Positions 1 to 12,600 of a stretch of 64,000 nt of DNA are shown here, one piece after another. Source of the DNA: Owenia fusiformis. Its lineage: Eukaryota > Annelida > Polychaeta > Sabellida > Oweniidae. The translations under genes and the position numbers were made by a program. Each line of letters opens with the position of its first letter. Positions within the stretch are counted from its first letter, which is position 1. The notes under the pieces were generated by a model. It made no database searches. It worked only from the letters and a program-made list of their open reading frames with translations, and was not told where the DNA came from. Where the stretch lies: the NCBI GenBank assembly GCA_903813345.2, contig CAIIXF020000001.1, positions 20,109,915-20,173,914 on the forward strand. Reading direction: 5' to 3'.

Positions 1-394
1 GTTATCTGTCCAATTCAAGAAAATATATTTCACCTTTAGTGATTTTATAACATGGGGTCTATGAGGAATCTCCCCAAACTAGAAGTCAGATTTTCAAATA
101 AATTAAATTTTCAAAGTTGATAAACAATTTTCGAAACCATATTTCAAGATGTATATTACTTTTACATGTACTCAAATATGTCATCACTGTGACTGGATTT
201 TGAATATTTAATGACATAAATCAAAATTATTGCTACTCGCAGTTAGTCTATTATCAATCATAAAATAAATAACAAAAAATATTTTCAAACTTGGAAAAAT
301 ACATAATGTAATGAGGCCACTTTATTATATCAATCTGTAAGTAAAAACCTTTTTGTCCCTCTCAGTAAATAACCTACTTATTTCAAATACATAC
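1..394. other. Partial intron at left edge
   Basis: This AT-rich intron lies downstream of the donor at 394. I looked for the next DGK exon (expected motif LLEVVGLEG) on the minus strand and do not see it. Confidence 0.8.
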
Positions 395-602
395 CTTGTA
401 CTGCCATACTGAGATCAACTGATGACATGCTACTTGTGGAATATTCACGATCCTTGTCCTTTTTGGGTGATTTCTTATTCCTTTTTTTCTGGCTTGGGTT
501 ATCTCCCCAGAGATCTGTCCCACCATATATGCTAGGTATGTTTAGCAAGGCTATACCCTCTAATGTTGGACCATTGGCTAGATCTAGTGAATAGCCATCA
601 CA
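395..602 (-). CDS. DGKB-like: DGK exon 22: accessory domain with Lys-rich insert (last exon in window)
   Basis: The exon is 208 bp, phase 0 to 1. It encodes [20 protein letters not shown], then [14 protein letters not shown], then a basic insert [20 protein letters not shown] and a Ser-rich tail ([15 protein letters not shown]). The LEGIAxLNIPSxxGGxxLWG motif is diagnostic. The Lys-rich insert corresponds to the basic stretch of vertebrate DGKB and could serve as a nuclear or acidic-lipid contact signal (inference). The remaining 3' exons are not in positions 1-394. Confidence 0.97.
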
Positions 603-3600
603 CTGAAAAACAGAACACATAAAGAGTTTCCAAGTACTGAATGTGTATGATACTCTAATGACTGGATATGTACTTGATCTTGGGGTATTAAGGTAGGAGT
701 AGCATGTCTAGCATCCTTGAACATCTTACACATAGCAGGGCCTGGGGGGGGGGCAAAATCTCTGCAAAATCTCTCAAAATCATGCAGTTTTTCACCATTC
801 TGAGCACTTTTCAAGTGGTTTTGGGCCAAAGTTGTCAAATAGTAAACCCCCCTGGAATTCTTTGAAAAGTGAACCCCTTGGTAAAAAGCTAGCTGCAGGC
901 CTGCATACCAGCTTCCATACTTATGCTGACAAAATGGTTCAAAATCATCTCACTAGACCCACCTTAAGAATGTTAAGGAAGCAAGCCGTAGATTTAGTAT
1001 TGTTCCTCTAATAATCTGTCAGGTCATTACGGTAATGCACCCCACATCAATTATTTCATTGTTTTAATTAAAAGGGTAACAAATTTAAGAAAGGAAATAA
1101 GAGTAACTTTCTAAAAATAAATTACAAAATCAAGTTTAATTTCTAGAAAGTCCAGATTTTTTTAATTTCAATGATAATCCTTTGATCTGGCAATACTTTT
1201 GATTCCCATTATTTTCCATTTTTTCATTTTGAATTACTGTACAATGAACTACTTCCTTATATGCATATGCTAAATACGTTTGGGAATATGCACTTACCAT
1301 GATATCAATAGACTCGTGGATCTTTTTACAGGTTGCAGAAAATGTCTCTGAAGTTCCAAACTCAAAGTACCATAACTTATTCTTCATTCTGGAAGTATAT
1401 AGGATCATACATTCTACAATGTATGTAACATTGTACAATTATGCACTCAGCCATTCTTCATTATGCACTCATACATTCTTTAATATGCACTCGGACATTC
1501 TTCATTATGCACTCATACATTCTTTAACATGCACTCGTACATTCTGAAATGTATCATCATACATTCTACAATATGTTGCCATATTTTTACAGTATGCACT
1601 CATAGTTATCAGCTATTTGAAGCGCATTTCCTCCCACTGAAAGACAGCATATGCTATGATGGGAAAATATGATGGTTTACACACTTCAGTTCATCTTACA
1701 AAGACATATTAATATAAAATCACTTTTTGGATAATATTAATATCTATTGTTCAACTAATTTTCATCATCTTCACATAGCAAGTGACACATAACATACCAA
1801 ATAACTATTTTTCAAATTGCTGATAAACTATGTCTCCTTATTCAGTTAAAAGAATGCAGGAAAATAAAATAGAGCCTGAACAACAAAGAAAATCCAGTTG
1901 TTTCTAAATTGCAGATTTTCTTGTCATTATTGTTTTAAAAATAATTTTATGTGATGATATTCCCCCATGGCATCATTCATTGGTGATTCCCCTTTCTGTT
2001 CATTGCTAAAAATACTACATTTTTCTGTATAGTGTTATATTTAACTCATTTATCATTGATGCATGTAGAAATATCATTGAGGACCACAGTAATAGTAGTA
2101 CAATATTATATATGGGAGATTTAGTAGGCAATTAATTCTTAGTGACACATGACATGTAATACCATTGTCAACAAGTAGTATTCATGACAATTTGATGTGT
2201 TGTTCAGACTCTATATATTAAAATATACGCCAACGCACTTACACATAAAGATTTCACTGGATATTATAGACGAATAGTACAGGAGATCAACTTGATTCCC
2301 TCCATTATTACAGAATGAGGTTCACCGTAAATATATTCATTTTTTTAGTAAAGACTGTTATATTTATAGCAGTTATTCTTCAGGTGATGCCACTTAGACC
2401 TTTATCACTCCACAGGTATATAGTAATCCTGAGATCTTTATGTGAGTGTTGGTATAAACAATTTATTTTAATCCACAAGTAAATAGATAGAATGCGCAGA
2501 AAGAGACTTCGCTGTCACAAACATGGCACGTCGCAGCGCCAGCAGGCTAGTTGGTTAATGAAATGTTTGGAGGTTAATGATGCTTTTCAGTTTTGAGATA
2601 TCATTACAAGAGCAATGTTGGGCCCAAAACAACAACTCAATTTATTATGCACAATGGGATCATAATACCTTGTCATGGAAAGCTTTGGGTGGACAGGATG
2701 TTTATACATATAATAATAGGGTAGGGATCATGCTAGTGCTACATGCTATTTCCATCACCAAAATATATAGGTGCAATAAAATTGTGCATGTAGAAATAAC
2801 TAAATACTAGGTGGAATTAATAAATATTGTGCATTGTACAATGTCAGTGTGGGACAAATAATCTAGTGCCATATCAGTAAGAAAAATTAGTATTAAGGAA
2901 AACCATAAAATCTGGCACAGTCATGTGAGTAAAATTCAAATATCTAAACCTAATATCTAACTGGTGACTTGTGTGCAGTTATAACACCTACAGTATGCTG
3001 TGTAGGATTTATGTTTTTGTAGTTTTAGTAATATCCAGTACCAAAATAAAGAGAATACATAAGTACATTTGGGGGAAATAAGTAACAGGTACAAAATCAG
3101 AAGCTATGGTTGGTTGACTATAACAACAAGCAGAAGATACCAATCATGCAATCACATAACATGTCAACAAATATTGGCACAATTACAAAATTTCACAAAA
3201 AAAACGTCACATCAATGAACATCTTTAAAACAATAAAAGCAAACACAGAGGATTAATCCCATTTGACATGTGATTAAAGTAGCGTGAAACTGGGGTACAT
3301 CCTCTATGTACAATTTACAACTTGAAACATAGCTTTAAGGAAGGCAGGGCAGAATGACCAATTTACCTAATGAGATGTACTAATGTCATATGTGCAGGTC
3401 AAAATCATTTCACACTGCCCACCTTAATCTTCCCAAAATTAACCCAAAACACAACACAGTCAACCAACCATCGTGTCCATTGTCCTCCCAAGCTTTTACA
3501 ATGACAAGGTTTTACAAGAACCCCCTACTCTACCTGCTATTGAATTTCTCGGGATGTTTTTCCCGCATCATATGAAACCTATGTGCGATGGACGCGTCCT

Positions 3601-6600
3601 GCAGAATAGAACACAATATCATAAATACAAAGAAATAAAAAACCCAGGGTGGACAGGCATTTTGTAAACATTTACATTGTAACACTGGATGGGAATAAGC
3701 ATAGGTTTGCCACCTTAGAGAGGAATTTACAAAAGCAATTCTGTAACAGTTCTGCAAAGGTAGGATTTGAATGCACCGTGGAGCTGTTATTGCAAGGATA
3801 GCCTACAAAAAGAGCATGCACACAATTTTAAAGCTTTTTACAGGGCAAAATACAGGGTGTTTTAAAAATATAATATGCATGTTTGATCTCATATTTTTAG
3901 AACGCTGCAAATTGGTAAAGGGTACGCATGCAAAGAGAAATTCTCCAATCTTAGTTGGAGAAATTCACATGTAAAAGAAGAAACACAAATATTCCATCAC
4001 CGACCATGATTGTAAAACATGTTGTCATCATAGCTTTGCTTTTAAGCCAAGTAATGATTATGTCTGCTATTTAAGACATTTACCAAAACAAGTATATTTT
4101 GATTTCAGTTACAATTTTCCAAACACAATTTTTACCCTTCCAAATGTAATTCTTAAAAAACATATTGATGTCAAACTGAAAGGTTATTGAACATTTAAAA
4201 TGGAGAAATCTGTGAATTACTAATCACCATCATGATGATTATCTGGAGAAGATTGTTTATTCTCATGGGGTTCCTGAAGCCCACATTTATTCTTAGCAGT
4301 TAGGCCAATATACAGAGTGGGCCAATAAAAATTGGAATGTGGATCCAATGAGGATAAAAAAGTTATGACCTGTGATTTTATTGTATATGTAATTTCTCAA
4401 TACATGTTTATTTACGAATGAAATTCATTCTCCAAAGTCTTTGTAATGTTCTCTGCTCCATATAATGTACAAGTAACACTCTCCTGGGGTGGAGATAAGA
4501 AAGCTGCACATGCATACAAGACACCAGCAACATAACGTCTCAGCATTCGAGAGCAACTAAGACAAAACATAGAATAAGGGGTGGAATGAAAGCTTGACAT
4601 AAATACTGGAGACCAAAATGCCTGTTCCTGGGTAAACACAAACCTGCTGTCAAATTTATGTGGATATTTTTCTCGCATCAAATGAAATTTGTGGGCTATT
4701 GACGCATCCTGGAATAGACTTTGTATATTAGTAGAAATTAAGGTTAAAAACATGATGAATTTCTAATCCAACAAACTTTAACAATGATTATATAACTGTT
4801 AATGATTTGGACTACATACTGTATTGTGAACATCCTCTCCATGTATCTTGACCCAACCCAAAAATAAACATATTGTGAAAAAATGAACACCCTTTTCAAA
4901 AACATTTGGGAAATATTCACATTCAACTGAACTAAAATGAAAGTAACAGCTTACCACCCCAATAGAGAAATAATTATTGATAATGTTACAAGGAACTGGA
5001 TCCCCTTGTTCTACAGTATCTGGCGTACTAAACTCTATCTGCCAGCGATCCAGCTGGACTTGGTTACCACTCTTTATTCTGTGTAAATATTTGTTCAGAT
5101 TTTCTCCCTCATAACCTGGAAAAACACAATTGTTTTCAAAAAAGACATTTACATACTTAATTTTTCTTTTTTACTCACATTTTACTTGATTACATATAGT
5201 GCATGTGGTATATCGCATATTAAATATTTTCAAAGGATGCAATGTTTGAAGGATACTTGAACAACATTTTTTAAATTGCCCTCTATTATGTAAATGTACA
5301 AATTGCATGCTGGCTTTGACTGTTAACAGTATATCAATAACTATTGTTTAAAATGACACATGCTATACATCAAAGAAAAGTGAGCACTGTTTAAAATCTA
5401 GATGCACATGTGGCAAATGTTTGAGCCGGATAAAATCCCCATGTTCAATAAAATGTCACACTTACAATACAATACAATAAATGGTGAAATGAATGTTATG
5501 TGGCTGTAAATATTTACCTCCTCCCCAGTTGAGACATCGTGCCAGGTCATTACCCGTCCCAAGAGGTAGAACTGCCACTGGCGGACGATTTACAAAGGTC
5601 ACCTTATCTACAACATAATATAAATACTATTTATTCATGTTCATTGAAGAGCATGAAAATGAATCCCTCCATTCTTGACAGAAACAGAATAGGTAATAAT
5701 GATATAGAGCTGATAATAGAAATGTATACTATTATTACTTATGCACTGCATTGTTCTTTATACTATTGATTCCTTTCAAAGCATGTTTCACTGGCTTTTG
5801 GTTTGATCATATTCAACTGCGTAGTTTCTTGTGTTAAACAATATCAAGAAGCAGCAGGGGATATCTAACTGCATGCCTATTAATCCCCCGCCTACTTAAA
5901 TTACCCCCTTTCTACTCACCCATGGCTTCAAGTAACCACCCGACTGTTCCATCTCCTCCGCAAACAAGAATTCGGAAATTTGGCACGTCTTTGAAAAACT
6001 GCAACCTAAAAATGTTACACTGTGGATGCAGTTTGTGTTATATTTTCATATTTTCAATGTAATATAAAGCATGAGTCTGCATAGCTTATAACTTCATACA
6101 ATAAGTTATACAATGTAGTAATACTTGTAAATTCAGTAATGACTGTCTATAAAGTGCACACCTCCCTATAAAGTGCAAACCTCCAGACAGACCTGCTCAT
6201 GTTAAAAACTGACCCCTATAACATTAGTGCCAATAAATTCTGAACAAAGTGTTCTCACTTCAAGAAATTCAATTTAAAAGAACCAGGATATTGTGATTTT
6301 TGAGATATGCTTTTGTCCATGTGTGAGTATCAATATCTATGCATACACAGTTGAGTTCATAAATTTACAGTGTACATACACTTGGAACAATGTTTTTAAT
6401 GTTGGCAGTCAATGTACTGTATATTTAAATGTGTTAATTCGGAATAAAGAAAGGAGAAAATGAAGGTTAAACATACGCTGGTTGAGGTCCTCCATTTTTG
6501 ATCAGATCATAAACCTGCCTTGGGTTGAGTAAATACTGAAACTTTCTTAATATCCTGAAATAAAATGCAATCAAACTTGAACACAATACGAATGTGTATT

Positions 6601-9600
6601 TTGTAACATAGTTGCTGCATAAAAAGTGGGCAAAAAGGTAGGTAGATGATCATTTGACATTTTCAAGACATACAAGTTAACCATTTACATACAGCAAAAA
6701 CTAACCATTATTAGCATATAATTTATTCACAATTGACTATTTTAATTGTGGGAAACTCGAAAGTGAGGGATAACGTACCTGGCACCTTGTTTCCCTCCAC
6801 TCTTTGGGTTGATAAAGACGAGAAGAGGTGAGGTATCATTCATCGGGGTGATCTGAAATGAACTCTGGCCCTGTCAGGTGACGCAGAGGGAAGAAAGACA
6901 AAGAATAGCGGGTTAGTTACAAAGCAGTAAAGCACAGTCAGGTCAAAGGGCAAATCAAGGGTAAGAGGGGGGATACCCCAGAATCCATAGATGACCCTCT
7001 TTCCATATAAAGATGAACTTTTAGGGGTTCATATACTAATTCTGAGGTATTCCCACCTCTTAATAAGGGTAATCTTATGTATGTCATTTTCAAATATTAG
7101 AAAATCAACACAATCATTCAATGTACTTTTGTTATAAATAACAAAAAAAGTTGACTTTTAATATAAAAAATTTCATCCATTAAGATATGGTTACTTTTTA
7201 CAAAAGGCAGAATTTCATGACAGAGATTCGTCACTTAATTATGATGTCAAAGACAGACCACTATTGTAACAGATTATATTATATTCTGATACTACTCTAG
7301 CATTGGTTAAATATTTGAGATCAAATTGTCATGTAGACCAATCATTGGATGTTAGAAGTGCTTTGATTAACCTGTCACGTGAAACAAACATGAAGATTCA
7401 CGATAGAAACACTAAAAACCATACTCCGAGGAGTGCATTAAAACATTAGACAAAATTGATCAGAAAACATTTTAATAGGGAGAACATGTATATGTTGGTC
7501 TCCATGACAATTATGCTTCTACATACTGGTCTTATAATAGTTATATATTAATATGTCTATCCCAACAACTTTACATTAGCACAGATAAGCTTATTAATCT
7601 GACTGTATGAAATCCTGAAATTCAGTGCTTTGGAAAAACACTATCACAAATCGTATTTAAATGCGCATCTAAACTTATCTGTATTAACCATTGTCTCCAC
7701 CAAACTTATAACTATGAAAGCTAAAGTATCTATTTGTATTCCCATGTATTTCTTGTTATAATGTGAAATAGGCAGAATTGTGTATTAATTTTTTATTATT
7801 TCAAATAGGCATTGAGAAATTTATTTGGTGTTAGAAATCGAAAAGACAGAAAATGTGTATAGCTTCTTATTATCTCAATTTGACACTGACAAATTTCAAG
7901 GAAAGAATTTGAAATCTCAGTGTAAAAAACTAAACAGTTAATCAAAAGTGCTTGAAATATTATCATCCCATAACCTAGGAAAAGCTCTTTAATAACACAG
8001 AATCAAAGGATTGTCTCTCACAAGCTTCTGTTAAATATAAGAACAAGAAACATTTAAATTTGAGTTAACAAATTCTTGAAAAGTTGAAAATGCCAAGAAT
8101 ACATTTTAACATGAAAAGCATATAGGTAAAGGTAAAATTGCTAGAACTTGCAAATATGCATCCTTATGGGAAACTGTAACTTTTGAAACCTTATATAAGT
8201 AAGAAAAATAGCCTGCACCTCATGCCCAAAGAAAGCACTAGATGCATATGCAATATTTAAAAATCTTATGTAATGTATGTGTCATGTAACTGATAGCTTT
8301 GTTTTTTTACAAATTTTAGAAAACCATTCATATGTAGAGCTGTAAAATTAATAACTAAAAATAAATAAATGTGACACAAAATCCCAAGATTTAATTACCT
8401 GCAGGCCGCCACTTCCAGAATTTTCACCCTCGTTACTTTTTTTACTAGAATTCATTGTGCTCTTACGTTCCTAAAAATAAAAATGAGGAATGATTTAAAA
8501 AATAGTCTGCACAACAATTGTATGAATATTAAAATTGTAAATGTAATATTTCTTGCGGTGAAACTTCTATTTGAACATGACTGTATTCACGCCTTCTATA
8601 AACTGTAAACAAAGTCAACATTTCACCCAGGGTATATTCGGGAACAAAACCCCTGGTAATACTTGTAATGAGTGACGTTATAATGGAGGGCCATAGTAAT
8701 GGCGGACCATAATGAATATCCGAAAAATGTTGGTGAGTTGTCATGTTCGAATCATAATATAGACCTCAGAGCAGGTGTAATATCGTCGAATACACCCCTT
8801 GGGCTAGGCACAAAAGTTTTTGAACCCCTCACTCCCTTCGGTCGTTTGGGGTACAGAAAACGTTTGTGCCTAGCTGCGGGGTGTATTCGACAATATTACC
8901 CCTGCTCTTTGGTCTATATTTCTTAATTCATCTACTTGGTGCTTATGATCCATATGAGCTTATGTTTGTGTCTTTCCTGAAGTTGACTATACCTGAGAGT
9001 GAAAAGACACTTGTTGATACAAATAACTATTATGTATTATTGTGGTACAGATTTCCGATATTTCCCCAACTATTGGTAAGAGTATTTTATAGATCCTACT
9101 GCCACCAGTAGAATCAGTTGACCTTATTGTGAAAAACTAGGGGGAGGGAGTATACTTACTAGGACAGCTGGACATATCGCATTGGGGGGAAGGATGTGAT
9201 CTCTAAATTCACCAAAGTCACATTCAGGTTTTACTTGTGATGCACATTTATTGTGGAGCTGAAAAAAAGAAGTCAATAGAACACAATTATATACATGTAC
9301 ATTGTCATTGTATACAAATCTGACTAGTATATGCCTTTTATTATCCCATGACATCAGTATTACAGAAAATAGAAATAGAAGCAGTGTTTTCAATTTTACT
9401 GGTTTTAAGGCGCTCACATAAATAATACCAGACTTCTCCTGTGTAGTACACAAACTTACATTTAGATGGCACCAGCGGCAATGAAGACCAGTCACGCCAT
9501 TGTAGGTTTTTATTGATTTTCTACATTTGTCACACTTGCCAGGGCTGTTCCCCTCAACCCAGTGATGCTGCATGTTCTGTAAGAAAACATTATGTATAAA

Positions 9601-12600
9601 TTCATGAATTTAAGAAATGTTAAAACATGCCAAATGGAAACCTTTTCACTTTTTAATATTCTTTATTTATGACTTCTTCAATATCTTTACAATAAAGCAG
9701 ACATAATCATGGTCTCATGGTTATGCTTTAAATTCTGTTTGAGGACATTTTACATTTTTTCTTGTTGATCAGATGTATCATTACATAGACATAGTATTCA
9801 ATGGTAAGATTTGGAGTGTTTTTCTAACTATATGGTATAACACTATATAGTATAATAAAATATATAACATTATAATAATATAATATAGTATAGTATAGTA
9901 CAAGAAATAATGTTCCTTAATAAAGGACTTACATTTAAACCTTTCTTTGACTTTACATATGTGGTTATACAACAAGCAGGGGCTCTGTGGACACACCTCT
10001 CGTGTACTGTATATTTGCAAACTGAAAATAACACAATTTAGTAAACATACATACAGACGGATGGATGGATGCGCCTATGCCGACAATAAGGCCCCACACT
10101 ATGTGGTGGGGACATAACAAAAGGAGTAAGGCGTCTCTGATAAATCAGCATGATCTTCTCATCTATATGAATATTTTCAAGATCGACAAAACCTCAGAAG
10201 AACTTATTTGTTTGACTTACATATGCAACTAAGGCCTTGTTTTCCTAGTCCCACTAGCATGTTAAGGCAGAGATTGCAGTAGGCAGGTTTGTTATAGTGT
10301 TTGAGACGCCAAGAGTGGGTCCCGTCATCTTTCACATTCTGAAGTATAGTGATTACTTAATAGTCTGGTTTATTATACTTATAGGTTAGAAGTTTAAGAT
10401 ATTGAAGTGTTTTACTTTAATTACAAAGAATATATATATAAGAAATGCTTCAAATAAAACAAATGAGTAAAATACACAATCTATCTTAATTTTATCAAAT
10501 TTAACTTCATCACCTGGTAAGTTATTGTGAATGGTTACAAAAGTGTAACAATGTATTACAAACACCAAAAGCCAAATGTTATTTACTGCCATTCATTATG
10601 AGACTGGTGGCTAAAACAAGGTCATTTCTTGGGTAAGGACAAATAGCTGCCCATGCCTATTGATAGTACATGTATAAGTTACATATTAAAATATTTTAGA
10701 ATTATTCAGGATGGGAATTACAGATGTTAAAGTTGTACATACTGTGTCTAGACCCAGTAGAACCAGGAGAGGTATTGTTGTAAGACCTCCACGCTTCCAT
10801 TCCTCCAGGGAAACAGTTCCATCTTCATCATAATCTATCTCACGCATCATGTCTTGTAATATCTGTAATAAGCTTATATGTTTCAATAATGCCTTACACA
10901 ATATTAGACAGCATTACATTCTTAGCAAAGCAATTATACTGGAGTCAGTCAAATTGATTCACATAATCCAACTAATAAACCGACACTAGGCCAAACTTAA
11001 GGTTTGTTTACTCACAGGTTTAAGCTCGGAGACATCCCAACCAAGGTACTCTGCGACAGTCATCATTTGCTGCACAATACAATCCAGCTCCTAAACCATA
11101 ATGCAACGCTCCTAATTAATATGGCATGACAAATAACATGCTATGACAATGATTATTACAGAGATAATCAATTAAAATCCAAGACTGAAGTGGTATAAAC
11201 CTCTTCATTATTATATAAAGAATCGAGAGGATGTTTATCTAAGAAACACCTATTTTACGCATTTGAAACCTCTGAAATGTCCAAATTGATGACAGGCATC
11301 AAAAACTGCATTATACAAGTATAAACTGGTTCTTAACATTAAAATTACAGTAGACTACAAATCAGGGAAGGCATCAAAAGACCAATGTCTGATAGGAAAA
11401 TAAATAAATCTAGTTTTGAGTTGGACCCCCCTCCCCAGCAAAACTAAATACAATGAAAGTTGATCGCGGACTTTTCACATGTTAAACGACTCAATTTGGA
11501 CTTTAATTGGGGCAGTACTATAACTTATTTATAATTCTTAAAACATGTGCCAACAACAACAGGCACAATATTCCATTGTTGCATGCATCTTGGTGAAGAA
11601 GGCATCTGGTAAAGTCTTTATTTTTAAACCATTCCAAGGAATTTCCAGTCGAAATTGCAAAAAATTTAAATGTTGAAATTTGTCGGATAGCAAACTGAAA
11701 TAGCTTTGAACCCCTCCCCTCAAACTAGATTTATTTAGTTTTCTATCAGACATTGATCTTTTGATGCCTCCCCTTATAAAGGTACTTCTAATGGTACTTC
11801 TAGAAATATACAGAAATTATTCAAAAATAGAAATTCAACAAAAATAAAAACATTTTTCTTCACAACTATTCAAGTATATTGAGCCCATATACCTTTCAAA
11901 GAGAACTATACCAATTCCAGAATGCTTTATCTACATCAATAATCTGCAAAAGGCTAATAAGCCCATTTAAAGCAGATATATTACATTTGAGAATCAGATA
12001 TTAAGCATGATGGGATTGGTTTGGGACCATTGCTACTTACACTACCCTCAAGTAGTAGATTGTCATCTGTATCATACAATCTAAACATGACTGAAAAACA
12101 CATCAAAGAGAGGACAGTAAAATAAAGAGACAACCCAAAGGACAACATAAAATGAAAAATAAAATGAAGAAGAAACAAGTTGAATACAAGAAAACAATAC
12201 TTTGCAGCCCTCTCCACCCCACCAACTGAGTGACCAATCCAATACAGTGCATGTGCTGGACATGTACAGTAGAACCTGTATATCCGAACACCTTTCTAAT
12301 CCAAACATCTCTCAACGTGAACACTTTATCTCATCTCCCATTGACTTACATATTGAGACACTTTGATATGTGAACACCTGCAAATGTGAACTTTTTTGGC
12401 CAGTCACAATGGTGTTCGGATTAGACAGGTTTTACTGTAATCACTGTAATAATTGGTGATTTAAACAGGTGTCATCAGTGGATGTACATGTATTAGATAC
12501 TTGTGCTGTTGAATTTAAAGGACTGCATTGCATCATGGGTACTACTGCACTATGGGATGGTTCTATCCTCCATTGAAAGGTGTGTTGCCTACTCTACAGA

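Larger units (their letters stand above)
5116..8398. other. Introns between exons 14 and 19
   Basis: Gaps 5116-5517, 5608-5919, 6006-6476 and 6871-8398 are AT-rich introns. I see no coding sequence, RNA gene or clear repeat in them. Confidence 0.6.

Noticed and set aside
1-394. Search for the next DGK exon (LLEVVGLEG motif)
   Set aside because: Not found on the minus strand; the gene continues beyond the window.
2494-2560. GC-rich patch with [11 protein letters not shown] frame
   Set aside because: Eleven codons only and no splice donor; more likely a small repeat fragment.
8699-8926. 75-codon plus-strand frame beginning [11 protein letters not shown]
   Set aside because: The same start sequence occurs at 50281 in another copy of the repeat, and the frame runs through a hairpin; not a gene.
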